This document shows positions 50,238 to 59,203 of a DNA stretch of 64,000 nucleotides, one piece after another. A program made the translations under genes and the position numbers. The DNA is from Paraburkholderia acidicola. GTDB taxonomy: Bacteria > Pseudomonadota > Gammaproteobacteria > Burkholderiales > Burkholderiaceae. Each line of letters starts with the position of its first letter. The first letter of the stretch is position 1. The stretch lies in NCBI RefSeq assembly GCF_002362315.1, contig NZ_MTZV01000006.1, positions 1,860,001 through 1,924,000 of the forward strand, in the 5' to 3' direction. The notes under the pieces were generated by a model. It was not told the origin of the DNA. It worked only from the letters and a program-made list of their open reading frames with translations, and searched no databases.

Positions 50238-51614
50238 TCAGGTCAATAGCCCCCACAGCGCGAGTGTCATCACGAGTCCGACAACTGAGACGATGGTCTG
50301 CAGGATCGACCAGACGAACACCGTCTGCTTCAGTTGCAAACCGAAGTACTCGCGCACCATCCAGAAGCCCGCATCGTTCACGTGACAGAAGAACACCGAA
50401 CCGGCACCGATCGCGAGCGCCATCAGGGAATTGTGCGTCACGCTGAGACCGGCGACGACGGGCGCCACGATGCCCGCCGTCGTCGTGGTCGCGACCGTGG
50501 CCGAGCCGGTGGCCTGGCGCAGGGCGACGGCGATCAGCCAGGCGAGCAGGATCAGCGGCAGATGCGCGCCGATCGCGATCTTGCCGATCGTCGTACTGAT
50601 ACCGGCGATGACGAGAGCCTGCTTGAGGCCGCCGCCGGCGCCGATCGTCAGCAGCAGCGCGGCGATCGGCGGCAGGCTCTTGCGCAGGATGCCGCCGACG
50701 CGCTCACGCGGCATGCCGCGCGACCAGCCCAGCGCAACGATCGCGAAGAGCACGGTCAGGCCGAGGGCAACCAGCGGCTCGCCGAGAAAGTCGAGCGCGT
50801 TGGAGAGGAAGGTATCGGGTGCGAGCCACAGCTTCGCGACCGTGCGGCCGAGCATCAGGACGACCGGCAGCAGGATCGTGATCAGCGAGATCGGAAAGCC
50901 TGGCAATTCGCCATCTGGCGCTTTCGCCGCGAACAGCTTGCCCATCTCCTCCGGCTCGACGACATGCATCCGCTTCGACAGCCACATACCGTACAGCGGA
51001 CCGGCCAGAATGACGGCCGGCACCGCGACGATCAGACCGAGGCCGAGCGTGACGCCAAGATCGGCGTGCAAGGCGCTGATCGCGATCAGCGGACCTGGGT
51101 GTGGCGGTAGCAGCGCATGCAACGTCGTCAGGCCGGCCAGCGCGGGAATCGCGATACGCAGGACGGGCTGTTGCGAACGGCGCGCCATCACGAAGATGAT
51201 CGGCACCATCATCACGAGGCCGACCTCGAAAAAGAGCGGCAAACCGATGATGATCGCGACAAGCGCCATCATCCACGGCAGACGGCGCGGTGTGGAGTGA
51301 TCGAGGATCGTCGATACGAGCCGGTCTGCCGCGCCCGATTCGGCCATCAGCGCGCCAAGCATCGCACCCAGCGCGATGATGAGGCCGACATCGCCGAGCA
51401 AGGCACCCGCCCCTTTGCTAAACGCGCTCGCAATGGCTTCGAGCGGTAGTCCCGCGCTGAAACCGGCGGCGAACGTGCCGACGAGGATCGACAGGAACGG
51501 TGCCAGCTTCAGTGCGCTGATGAAAACGATGATCAGCACGAGCCCGAGCGCGCACGAGAGGATCAGCCGGGTATCGTGGGAGGACCACGGAGTGAGTGTT
51601 GTCGTCAGATGCAC
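50238..51614 (-). CDS. GntP-family gluconate/organic-acid:H+ symporter
   Basis: A 458-residue polytopic permease with about 12-14 transmembrane segments. GLVLIIVFISALKLAPFLSI, then HALLPPHPGPLIAISALHAD and GSVFFCHVNDAGFWMVREYF are GntP family signatures. It imports gluconate or a related sugar acid. It is not adjacent to gluconokinase or other sugar-acid genes here, so the exact substrate is open. Upstream, 357 bp hold its promoter and no other gene. Confidence 0.87.
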   Translation of the reverse strand: MHLTTTLTPWSSHDTRLILSCALGLVLIIVFISALKLAPFLSILVGTFAAGFSAGLPLEAIASAFSKGAGALLGDVGLIIALGAMLGALMAESGAADRLVSTILDHSTPRRLPWMMALVAIIIGLPLFFEVGLVMMVPIIFVMARRSQQPVLRIAIPALAGLTTLHALLPPHPGPLIAISALHADLGVTLGLGLIVAVPAVILAGPLYGMWLSKRMHVVEPEEMGKLFAAKAPDGELPGFPISLITILLPVVLMLGRTVAKLWLAPDTFLSNALDFLGEPLVALGLTVLFAIVALGWSRGMPRERVGGILRKSLPPIAALLLTIGAGGGLKQALVIAGISTTIGKIAIGAHLPLILLAWLIAVALRQATGSATVATTTTAGIVAPVVAGLSVTHNSLMALAIGAGSVFFCHVNDAGFWMVREYFGLQLKQTVFVWSILQTIVSVVGLVMTLALWGLLT

Positions 51615-51971
51615 AGCGTCCCTTTCTGGTCGATCTTGTTGTGAATTCGATTGTGTTGCTTGCGGATTGCGAACTGCGGATTGCGGTCTGCGGTGGTTCG
51701 TGGTGGTTCTGCTTCATGCAGGCGCGCGCTTGGCGCAGATTGTAGCGGCACGTCGTGTCGTTGCGGCGGCGAACCCGGCTGTGGCGAATGCGTGATTCTT
51801 CGTGTGGCCTTTGCGCTTGCCGTAGCGGTGCGTTGGCTGCGGGAAAGGCGGTTGTGAAGAGAACAAAGGTCTGTCGGCGCAACGCCTCGCGGAGAATCCT
51901 GGCAGTTGGTGAAGCGGCTGCTTGACGAGCGGACCTTTGGGTTTGAAGATTTCGGAGTTCTTTTCGATTTT
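51615..51971. other. Intergenic region upstream of the GntP permease
   Basis: 357 bp with no supported gene. It contains a short tandem pattern (51661-51693) in which TGCGGATTGCG occurs twice, 14 bp apart, followed by a further TGCGG. No clear operator or terminator was found. Confidence 0.4.
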
Positions 51972-52331
51972 TTAGTCGAATAATATTTTTATGTTCTCCG
52001 GCGGTCGGCCGATCACGGCACGGCCGTCTCGTACGACGATGGGACGTTGCAGCAGGATCGGATGTGCTTCGATCGCCTGGTATAGCTGGTCGTCCGTGAT
52101 ATCCGGATATCCAAGATTCAGCGTCTTGTATTCGGCCTCGGTCGCTCTCAGCAGATCACGTGGCGAACCGTTCAGCATCCGGACGAGCTTCTTCAACTGA
52201 GCGGTCGTCAATGGATGCTTCAGGTACTCGACGATTTCGACCGGTTCATTGGTCGCGTTATGGGTCTGCTCGACCAGCTGGCATGCTTCTCTGGATTTCG
52301 AGCAGCGGGGGTTGTGATAGATCGTGATCAT
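51972..52331 (-). CDS. arsC: ArsC-family arsenate reductase
   Basis: A 119-residue glutaredoxin-linked arsenate reductase. The catalytic cysteine is in IYHNPRCSKSREA (Cys10), and the C-terminal arginine segment is ILLQRPIVVRDGRAVIGRP. It reduces arsenate to arsenite in the cytoplasm using glutathione/glutaredoxin. No arsR, arsB or acr3 gene is adjacent, so it stands outside an ars operon. Some family members (YffB-like) have other roles, but the Arg triad looks intact. Confidence 0.88.
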   Translation of the reverse strand: MITIYHNPRCSKSREACQLVEQTHNATNEPVEIVEYLKHPLTTAQLKKLVRMLNGSPRDLLRATEAEYKTLNLGYPDITDDQLYQAIEAHPILLQRPIVVRDGRAVIGRPPENIKILFD

Positions 52332-52611
52332 CGGCGTCGGTGGTTCTTTTGTCGGATTTTCGGTGAGAGGCGCTGCGGGCTCGTGCGAAAGCGTGAGTTA
52401 GCGGGTGGGTCGGGCAAGTAGGCCCTTTGCTGAGTAAATCGAGCTGGATCTGCCGATCAGCGACTGGGGCTTTGATCAAGCACACGGGGCCGTTGCGACA
52501 GTTGGCTCTGCTTCACTCGGGTCCACTCGAGCCGAATCGGGCCTTGCCCCAGCCGGCGAGCTATTTTCTCACTTTCCCGCAAATGCCTTCCGTTAGCCAG
52601 GGCGCTGCGAC

Positions 52612-52625
52612 TTTATGCGCATAAA
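52612..52625. promoter_or_regulatory. parS-like site 1
   Basis: TTTATGCGCATAAA, a perfect 14-bp palindrome, 237 bp upstream of parA. Identical copies occur at 52733 and 53513, and none was noticed elsewhere in the window. It resembles the parS type I recall for Burkholderia chromosome 2. Confidence 0.8.
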
Positions 52626-52732
52626 ACCCTGCCCCCGAACAGGCATCCGTCGCTACCCGACGTGGCGCAAGAAATCCCATTCCACGATCAGATTGACTTC
52701 ACAGAGCCTGCGTAGCCTCTGGGCCGGGGCAC

Positions 52733-52746
52733 TTTATGCGCATAAA
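52733..52746. promoter_or_regulatory. parS-like site 2
   Basis: Identical 14-bp palindrome. The 40 bp after sites 1 and 2 are also similar (AAAACC, a C-run, CGAA, then GTCGTC-like), which suggests that a longer unit was duplicated. Confidence 0.8.
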
Positions 52747-52791
52747 ACCTCCCCCGAATGGCCAGTTCGTCGTGTCCTGGCGACAAAAAGA

Positions 52792-52819
52792 TTGATATTG
52801 AAAATCCTCACGGTAAAAT
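52792..52819 (+). promoter_or_regulatory. parAB promoter with an iteron-like spacer
   Basis: TTGATA (52792-52797), 16-bp spacer, TAAAAT (52814-52819). The spacer carries GAAAATCCTCAC (52800-52811), which matches the conserved part of the origin iterons. Confidence 0.55.
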
Positions 52820-52848
52820 CCATCAGCTTCTAAAAACGGAGGTGAACA

Positions 52849-53511
52849 TTGGCTGCAGAAATCATCGCGGTAACTCAGCAGAAGGGCGGGGTCGGGAAAA
52901 GTACAATCGCGATGCACCTTGGCGCTGCCTTCCATGAAAAAGGTAAGCGAGTCCTTGTAGTAGATGCCGATGGACAAAACACCCTCATCCATTGGGCTAG
53001 TGCGTCATCTGACGGCGAATCCGGCATTCCATTCCCGGTCGTCAACCTCTCTGAAGCCGGTGGCCAGATTCATCGCGAGATCAAGAAGTTCGTCGGCGAT
53101 TACGACCTGATCGTTGTCGACTGCCCTCCGTCCATCACTGAAAAAGTCTCTGGCGTCGTCCTCCTCGCCGCCACCATCGCCGTTATTCCCACTTCTTCAT
53201 CCCCAGCGGATTATTGGTCGAGCGTGGGTCTCGTCAAACTGATCCAGCAGGCACAGGTGATGAACGAAGACCTGAAAGCCGTTTTCCTGCTGAACAAGAC
53301 CGAAGAAAAGCGGATGTTGACGCGCGAACTCAAGCGTGCGCTCGAAGAATTAGGCTTCCCTCTGCTTAAAACACAAATCCCCACCCGCGAAGCCTACAAA
53401 CAGGCGATGGCGCTCGGCCAGACCGTTCTGCAAATGAACGACCGTGGCGCAAAACTCGCGAGCCTTGAAATCCGGGCATGCGCCGACGAGATCGCCGCCT
53501 TGCTCCCCTGA
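52849..53511 (+). CDS. parA: ParA-family chromid partition ATPase
   Basis: A 220-residue P-loop ATPase without the N-terminal HTH of large plasmid ParA proteins. The deviant Walker A is QQKGGVGKST (residues 10-19), Walker A' is VLVVDADGQNT, and Walker B is DLIVVDCPPS. It moves the replicon by binding DNA and responding to ParB. TTG 52849 is chosen since GGAGGTGA (52838-52845) is well placed and no closer ATG exists. Two parS-like sites precede and one follows it; parB starts 24 bp downstream. Confidence 0.92.
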   Translation: MAAEIIAVTQQKGGVGKSTIAMHLGAAFHEKGKRVLVVDADGQNTLIHWASASSDGESGIPFPVVNLSEAGGQIHREIKKFVGDYDLIVVDCPPSITEKVSGVVLLAATIAVIPTSSSPADYWSSVGLVKLIQQAQVMNEDLKAVFLLNKTEEKRMLTRELKRALEELGFPLLKTQIPTREAYKQAMALGQTVLQMNDRGAKLASLEIRACADEIAALLP

Positions 53512-53512
53512 A

Positions 53513-53526
53513 TTTATGCGCATAAA
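53513..53526. promoter_or_regulatory. parS-like site 3 between parA and parB
   Basis: Third identical TTTATGCGCATAAA palindrome, immediately after the parA stop and nine bases before the parB start codon. ParB binding here could feed back on its own expression. Confidence 0.8.
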
Positions 53527-53535
53527 GGACCCTGA

Positions 53536-54615
53536 ATGAAACCCTCCCAGTTCGCCAAAGGCTTTCAAGCGCGTCCGGACACGACCAGCAGCGAGAAACG
53601 GACCGCACTCGATCGTCTGAATGCAATCGACGGCCTCGTGCAGCCAGGTTCGACAAAAAACAATGAAATCGCTGGTCGCTCGAGTCAGCCGGCCAGCGTC
53701 TCCGCTGTTGCCGCTATATCCAGCGACGCAGCCGAGTCCGCCGAGCATGCTAATGAATCATCCGCCTACCGGGCATGGCGTCTTGAGCACGGTTATCGTC
53801 CTGGGCAAGTTATCGAGCTTGCACTCAAAGCAATCAAACCGAGCCCGTTTAACCCGCGGCACTTCTATTTGAAGTCGTCGATTGCAGAGCTGGCGGTCAA
53901 TCTCGCCAAGCAGGGACAGCAACAGGCCATTCATGTCATCCCCGACTACGACAATCCCGGCAGCTATTTCGTCAGCGATGGCGGCCGCCGCGTACGCGCG
54001 CTCAAGGAAGCCAACAAGGAAACGGTGAAGGCGATTGTCGTAGATCTGCCTATCGGCATAGAAAGCTACAAACTCGGCTACGACCTCAACGTCCAGCGCG
54101 ACTCGCAAACGGTCTTCGATAACGCCGTAGTCTGGAAACGCTTTCTCGATGACGGACATTTTCAAAGCCAGAAAGAACTGGCCGAACATCTGGGTCTCGA
54201 TGAATCGACGGTCGCGGTCGCACTGTCGATCGCCAAGTTACCCGAAGTCGTGATGCACGAAATGGTCTCGCGGACAGACCGGTTCGGTTCGAACATGGCC
54301 TATCAAGTCGGCCGCTACCACTCGGCACGCGGTGCCGACTCGACGCTCCGTCTGATCAATAAGATCCTCTCCGACGATCTGAGCACGCGTCAGGTCGCCG
54401 ATATCGTGAAGGGCAGGGCGAGCCCGCAGGAAAGCACCAAACCGGCCGGCCGCCAGCGCTACGCGCAGCGGCTCGAAATCAAGCTGGAAGGGGTGTCGGT
54501 GGGGGATCTGAAGTCGTATGGCGACGATCGCCTCGAACTGCGGCTGCGCGGTCTGTCGAGGGAGAAACGGGATGACATCCTGAAGCAGATCGAACAGATT
54601 CTGCTACTCAAATAG
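53536..54615 (+). CDS. parB: ParB/Spo0J-family chromid partition protein
   Basis: A 359-residue CTP-type partition protein. The ParB N-terminal domain has SPFNPRHFYLKSSIAELAVN and the GGRRVRALKEAN motif (G-x-R-R). The central HTH has FQSQKELAEHLGLDESTVAV, which binds parS. A 75-residue C-terminal region is the dimerisation part (SREKRDDILKQIEQILLLK). The first 85 residues form a long variable N terminus. It is transcribed with parA and converges on rep. Confidence 0.92.
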   Translation: MKPSQFAKGFQARPDTTSSEKRTALDRLNAIDGLVQPGSTKNNEIAGRSSQPASVSAVAAISSDAAESAEHANESSAYRAWRLEHGYRPGQVIELALKAIKPSPFNPRHFYLKSSIAELAVNLAKQGQQQAIHVIPDYDNPGSYFVSDGGRRVRALKEANKETVKAIVVDLPIGIESYKLGYDLNVQRDSQTVFDNAVVWKRFLDDGHFQSQKELAEHLGLDESTVAVALSIAKLPEVVMHEMVSRTDRFGSNMAYQVGRYHSARGADSTLRLINKILSDDLSTRQVADIVKGRASPQESTKPAGRQRYAQRLEIKLEGVSVGDLKSYGDDRLELRLRGLSREKRDDILKQIEQILLLK

Positions 54616-54627
54616 ACGTGGGGGCCG

Positions 54628-54649
54628 CCGCGGTCAGCGATAACCGCGG
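54628..54649. terminator. Hairpin between convergent parB and rep
   Basis: CCGCGGT and ACCGCGG form a 7-bp perfect stem with an eight-base loop in the 36-bp gap between two convergent stops. No T-run is present, so this is only a candidate. Confidence 0.35.
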
Positions 54650-54651
54650 AT

Positions 54652-56010
54652 TCAGGCCACCCGGGATTGACTCAAGGTGAACGCGAGCAGATCGCCGTCG
54701 GTCGGCTCACCCCACGTCCTGCGCGCCAGCCAGTCGAAAAAGGCGGTCTCGCCGAGCTTCGAATCCAGACCGCGCCGGCGCCAGTCGTCACGCATGTGGC
54801 CACCCAGCGTCGGCAGTTCGTCCTCTTCGAACGACTGCCGGGCTATGTCCCGCTCCGATTCACCCTGTTCGTCATACAGCGCCCGCGCTTCCTTGCGGCG
54901 GTAGGCCGAGTATTCGCCGAGCAGGCGCGCCTTCAGATCGTCGGCAGGTGCGCCGGTCAACGCCTTGGCGCCACCACCGCTGCTCACCGCCTGCAGTTCC
55001 TCGACCGGCGGCGCATAACCCTTCTTCAATGCGTCCTTGAAGAGCGCCGGGGCACTGCGGACCGGCGGCAGCGCGGTACTGCGCATCCGCTGCTCGGTCA
55101 TCTGGAGCGCCGCACGAATCCGGTTCTCCTCGCTGTCGGCGTACAGGCTCTGCGCTTCCTTCAACGGAATACCGATCTTCACCATCCGGTCGACGAGCGT
55201 ACTGTCGAAGACATTCGGGTGCTCGTCGAGCGCGAGCATCGGCTGTTTGCGCTCGGTGACGCGGAACTGGATCTCGGCCACCCGGCGGCCTTCGCGGTGC
55301 TCGATCAACTCGACGAAGATGTTGGTCACCGCGTTCACCTCGGCGATGGCCGGCCTCAGGTAGTCGCGCTTGAAGTACTTGTACTCGCGCTTGGCTTCGT
55401 CGCCAGCTTCCGTATCGGGCGTACCGGACAGGATCGGGCGCCACCATTCCCACGATTCACGCATCGTCAGATGGCTGGGATTGGTCAGGTAGCGTACGCA
55501 GATTTCGTAGAGCGCGAGGCCCGCGCTGCTGCGCAACTGGCTCTGGAACTGCAGGCTCAGACGCGCGTACTGGACCGGGTCGAGCAGCTTCTTCTTGATC
55601 TTCGGGGCAAACGAGAACTCAACCCAGACGCGGCGTGTAGCGGGATCTTCGAGAATTTCCGCGTCCGCGATCAGCGTCGAGATGCCCCACTTGCGGCCCG
55701 GCTTCTGGCTCGATGTCCCCGTGCTCCATTCGACCTGCACCGACACCATGCGCCGCAGGTGTTCCTTGACGAGCGCCGTATCGTTCGAATCGAATGCCGA
55801 ATTGGCCACGATGTCCGACAGCAGCGCCCGGTAGGTATCGCCGGACTCATCGGCCTGCTGGGCAACGGCGAGCAGCACGTTGAACAGCTTTCTGGTCAGC
55901 AGCGTGATCTTGCCGCTCTTCGGCTGGATGGCGATCGCCTCGACGGCCTTACGCAGTTCCGCCGAACTCGGACTCACCACATCGGTTTTCTTCGCGCGCT
56001 TCGTAGCCAT
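54652..56010 (-). CDS. Replication initiator (Rep_3/RepB type) of the chromid
   Basis: A 452-residue initiator. The N-terminal winged helix contains ITLLTRKLFNVLLAVAQQAD, then FSFAPKIKKKLLDPVQYARL and SAGLALYEICVRYL, the hallmark of Rep_3 proteins that bind iterons. A second winged helix follows (YKYFKRDYLRPAIAEVN). The C-terminal 150 residues are specific to the larger Burkholderia chromid initiators. The iterons lie upstream of its start, on the same side as its promoter. A TCACC/GGTGA dyad (56080-56095) sits about 75 bp upstream and may be its autoregulatory site. Confidence 0.85.
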   Translation of the reverse strand: MATKRAKKTDVVSPSSAELRKAVEAIAIQPKSGKITLLTRKLFNVLLAVAQQADESGDTYRALLSDIVANSAFDSNDTALVKEHLRRMVSVQVEWSTGTSSQKPGRKWGISTLIADAEILEDPATRRVWVEFSFAPKIKKKLLDPVQYARLSLQFQSQLRSSAGLALYEICVRYLTNPSHLTMRESWEWWRPILSGTPDTEAGDEAKREYKYFKRDYLRPAIAEVNAVTNIFVELIEHREGRRVAEIQFRVTERKQPMLALDEHPNVFDSTLVDRMVKIGIPLKEAQSLYADSEENRIRAALQMTEQRMRSTALPPVRSAPALFKDALKKGYAPPVEELQAVSSGGGAKALTGAPADDLKARLLGEYSAYRRKEARALYDEQGESERDIARQSFEEDELPTLGGHMRDDWRRRGLDSKLGETAFFDWLARRTWGEPTDGDLLAFTLSQSRVA

Positions 56011-56079
56011 ACCGTCGGGTCGAGGAGAGATTGTTCGAGAGAATACCGACTGGGGTGATGTGCGTCTATAGGGCTGATC

Positions 56080-56095
56080 TCACCATTTCGGGTGA
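56080..56095. promoter_or_regulatory. Inverted repeat in the rep promoter region
   Basis: TCACC-ATTTCG-GGTGA. TCACC is the conserved end of the iteron core, here in both orientations, as expected for autoregulation by Rep dimers. Confidence 0.5.
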
Positions 56096-56130
56096 AGCGG
56101 GTTTACGGATCGTCACTCACCTCGACCGTC

Positions 56131-57603
56131 TCCCGAAGATCCTCACCTTCAGGATTTTGAGTGGTCCGCCGATTCCGTTGTGCCTCGGACATTCCGCAAA
56201 TTCCGCATCGATTACCAATGCGCCCGACCTCGTTATGTCCATCCCGTATCGGCTCACCGATCGATTTGTCGTAATTCTGCGACGGAAAATGCGAACGGAA
56301 ATGGCGGCGTTTTCCTGGCAGCGTTCCGGAGGGCTGCCCTGGAGGCAAAACCGTGAGATATATCGAAGTCGCGCGCAGGCCGACGTCGCATGCCGGCTCA
56401 GCCACCTGCGTCAAAGGTCCCGCCAGACAGGACGCAGCCGCCCCAGACAGCCACCGGGCGCCACTGCCCGGGCGCTGTCGGGAATTCAAAGGGGATCCCC
56501 TCTCTCGCCATTTCCAGAGCAGTCAAGGCGCCTCAGTGATCACGTTTCTTCGGTGCCTGCCGGGAGAAATCTCGATCACCAACCCCGAACCCGCTGCAGG
56601 CAGATAGCACCTCTCCCGCAAACCCTCACCTTAAGCATCCAGAAGTGCGAGACGGCACGAAGGAACGATCCCGTGTTCACAATGGATAGACCGCGCAGGG
56701 GTCCCGAAAACCCTCACCTGATGCGCAATCGACCGGTCTCGCCAGAGCGCCGCTACCAGGAATCCGTGCTCCCGGAAACGCTCACCATTCGAGATACCTG
56801 GGAAAATATCCAGTCATTTCCGGGACTTATGAAGGAAACGCAACACGCAACATGAGCCCTTCGATCCCGAAAACTCTCACCTTGAGCGCATTCGAGTGCG
56901 CAGAAACGATCATTTCGCTGCCCCCGCAAAGCCTCACCTCAGCGGATTCATGTGTTCGTAGCCGACCCTCACCATCCAGTTTCCAGCGTGCTTTCCCCGT
57001 AAGTGACCGCAAACTTGTTCCCGTATTCGCTCACCCTTGAGCCTTCACAGGACCAAAACACCTCCCGAAAAGCCTCACCAATCGCCCGTTTTCAGCCATT
57101 TCGATGCAATCGAATCGCGTCAATGGTGCTCCCGAAATCTCTCACCTTTGGCATTTCAGCATCGCCATCGATGAACGACCCTTTGTCAAACCCGAGCCCG
57201 GCAGAGAGCGCCAGCTCCCGAAAAACCTCACCTGAACCTCTGAAACCCTTGTTTTTCGGGCCTTTCAGCCCATCGACTCCCGAATAGCCTCACGTCCGTG
57301 CCCCGTTTTGTCCCGGTAAGGCTCACCTTGACTATCCAGGACCTCCCATTCACGGCCAGAATGGAACCAGAAACACCTCCCGAAAAGTCTCACCGTCAGA
57401 ACTCGATGCATCGAGACGAGGATTGGACAGCTCAAGGGAGAGCGGGAGCCAGGTCCCGCAAAACCTCACCTTTAGAAATCAGGATCACCCAGACCACCCC
57501 TGAACCCGCTCACCTGGTGTCCCGGAGTGGCTCACCCACACTCCTGAACCTCATCACCCGCCCATCCCGGATGGACTCACCATCTGTCCCGCAAAGCCTC
57601 ACC
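56131..57603 (+). repeat. Iteron array of the chromid origin
   Basis: About twenty direct copies of a 17-bp element with consensus TCCCGAAAAnCCTCACC. Good copies start at 56131, 56614, 56702, 56770, 56865, 56922, 57018, 57063, 57131, 57216, 57278, 57311, 57378, 57454, 57520, 57565 and 57587; degenerate ones at about 56957, 57498 and 57542. Most are 33-95 bp apart, but the last five (57498, 57520, 57542, 57565, 57587) repeat every 22-23 bp, about two helical turns. No protein gene is credible in 56011-57965. Confidence 0.85.
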
Positions 57604-57615
57604 TCATGTCGCTGG

Positions 57616-57636
57616 AACCCTTACCAGGTAAGGGTT
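57616..57636. repeat. Perfect 21-bp palindrome at the end of the iteron core
   Basis: AACCCTTACC-A-GGTAAGGGTT, 10-bp arms with one central base, 12 bp after the last tandem iteron and next to an AT-rich tract. It is likely a protein-binding site in the origin. Confidence 0.75.
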
Positions 57637-57639
57637 TGC

Positions 57640-57960
57640 CATGGCGTTAACGTTTTTAACTAGGTTCAAGGGTGTTTACTTTTATTACTCTCAAGCAGTA
57701 GAGAACCGTGCTTCAGTAAGAAAGCACTCCCTGCTGCGTGAAACAGTGTCAAAGCATTGGGAAGTCATAAAAATCAAACCAAAACAAATACTTAACTGCC
57801 ATACTTCGCTTTGTTTCACGGAAAACCTTAGCTCAGAGAGGTATAAGGTGAACCGCAGCCACGGTATATGACACGTATCCAGGATAGATCGCACTATCAC
57901 CGTAAAAAGTAGCATTTACTACGTAATTTGTTATAATTCATCATGACCGAGCACGGGAAA
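57640..57960. other. AT-rich tract next to the iterons (candidate DNA-unwinding element)
   Basis: About 320 bp with roughly 40 percent G+C, against well over 60 percent in the flanking genes. It sits directly beside the tandem iterons and palindrome, where a duplex-unwinding element would be expected. Short open frames here (57641-57871 and similar) have no coding signal. Confidence 0.6.
57908..57937 (+). promoter_or_regulatory. Promoter and small dyad upstream of the KfrA-like gene
   Basis: A consensus -10, TATAAT (57932-57937), lies 28 bp before the ATG. Upstream is GTAG-CATTTA-CTAC (57909-57922), a short dyad that could be an operator. The -35 is poor. Confidence 0.4.
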
Positions 57961-57965
57961 GGCAT

Positions 57966-59171
57966 ATGAATCTAGATCAGGAACGTCAGGCAATCCGCGA
58001 AGAACTCAAATCACTACGCGAAAGCGGAGCCCGGCGGCAGGATCTTTCCCTGCACGCGTGCAAACGCCTCTTTTTCGATCTGGGCATCCGTCCGTCCATG
58101 GCGGCAGTACGAGATCTGACCCAGACCGGCAGTGCCAGCGATATTCCCAAGGACATCGACAGCTTCTGGGAACGCATTCGTTCGACATCACAGACTCGCG
58201 TCGGAGCCGGCGCCATTCCCGAAGCGCTTGAGGCCCGCGCCGGCGAACTGCTCGGCGCGCTGTTCGACGAAGCCCTCAATCAGGCCCGAGCGACGCTCGA
58301 CACTGAGCGCAGCGAAATGCACGCCGAGCTTGCCGCCGCGAAACAGGCTGTACGCGAAGCGGAGATTCGCCGCGAAGCGTCTGATGAGGCGGTGCAGCGC
58401 AGCGAAGACCGGGCGCAGGCCGCGAGCGAACGGATCCGGGCGCTCGAAGCCGGCATCGCTGCCGCCAATACACACGGCGCGGTCCACCACGAAGGGCTGC
58501 AGACCGCAGTACGCCGGCTGGAAGCCGAAAACGAAACGCTGCAAAAGCGCCTGGACACCGAACAATCGACAAATGCAGCCCTGCGCGACCGAATCGACGC
58601 TTTACACGTCGAAATGCGCCAAAGTACCGAGCATTATGCGCAACAGATCAAGGACGCGATCGCCGAAGCGGAACGCCGCGTCAAGCCGATGCTGGTCGAA
58701 CTGGATTCGTTGCGCAGCATGGCCGCGACCTATCAGGCGGGCGTCAGGGACAACAGCCGGAAAGAATTCGATTTCATCCAGCAGCTCGCAGCAGCGAAGG
58801 CGCGCGGCGATCGGCTCGACGCCCAGTTGCGCGAGCAGTCGGATGAAATCGATCGGTTGACCCAGGAGACTGTGCAGTTACATGCGCAGCAAGGGATCGA
58901 CGCGAATGTTGGCGGACTGCTCTGGTCGCTCGCGTCAGCGGGACGTTTGAGCGCCGGGGAGCTTGCCCGGATTGGGACCGCGGCCGATGGGCACGTTGCG
59001 CTTCCGCTGCATTGCCCAAAGTGTTCGGAGGGTGAGCCGGAGCTGTCGCAGGTCGATCACCGGTACGAACTCTTCTGTCCGGAGTGCGAGCATACCTCCG
59101 GGCCCGGCGATTCCCGGCTGGAGGCGGTTACCCGCTTCATTTCCGCTGCTATCGATACCTCTGCAGCCTGA
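57966..59171 (+). CDS. KfrA-like coiled-coil DNA-binding protein with a C-terminal zinc ribbon
   Basis: A 401-residue protein. The N-terminal 100 residues resemble the KfrA DNA-binding domain (KRLFFDLGIRPSMAAVRDLT). A long coiled coil follows (about residues 100-320), rich in Ala/Glu/Arg (SEMHAELAAAKQAVREAEIR). The last 70 residues hold a zinc-ribbon-like pair, CPKCSEGEPE and CPECEHTSGPG. KfrA proteins help plasmid stability and nucleoid-like organisation. GGGAAAGG lies before ATG 57966. It sits between the AT-rich origin tract and two inverted iterons, and the zinc ribbon fusion is not part of the KfrA I know. Confidence 0.78.
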   Translation: MNLDQERQAIREELKSLRESGARRQDLSLHACKRLFFDLGIRPSMAAVRDLTQTGSASDIPKDIDSFWERIRSTSQTRVGAGAIPEALEARAGELLGALFDEALNQARATLDTERSEMHAELAAAKQAVREAEIRREASDEAVQRSEDRAQAASERIRALEAGIAAANTHGAVHHEGLQTAVRRLEAENETLQKRLDTEQSTNAALRDRIDALHVEMRQSTEHYAQQIKDAIAEAERRVKPMLVELDSLRSMAATYQAGVRDNSRKEFDFIQQLAAAKARGDRLDAQLREQSDEIDRLTQETVQLHAQQGIDANVGGLLWSLASAGRLSAGELARIGTAADGHVALPLHCPKCSEGEPELSQVDHRYELFCPECEHTSGPGDSRLEAVTRFISAAIDTSAA

Positions 59172-59203
59172 TTTTTGCCCTGCTTGACTATCCGGAACCC
59201 TCA

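Noticed and set aside
51661..51693. Short TGCGGATTGCG tandem as a regulatory repeat
   Set aside because: Only two copies and a partial third, in a low-information GC-rich context; no dyad or known motif.
57641..57871. Open frame of about 76 codons in the AT-rich origin tract
   Set aside because: No recognisable ribosome site or family, low-GC composition unlike the genes, and it overlaps the candidate unwinding region.
56011..57965. Iteron region as a CRISPR array
   Set aside because: The repeats are 17 bp, degenerate, and mostly 33-95 bp apart with non-uniform spacers; they fit Rep iterons beside a Rep gene.
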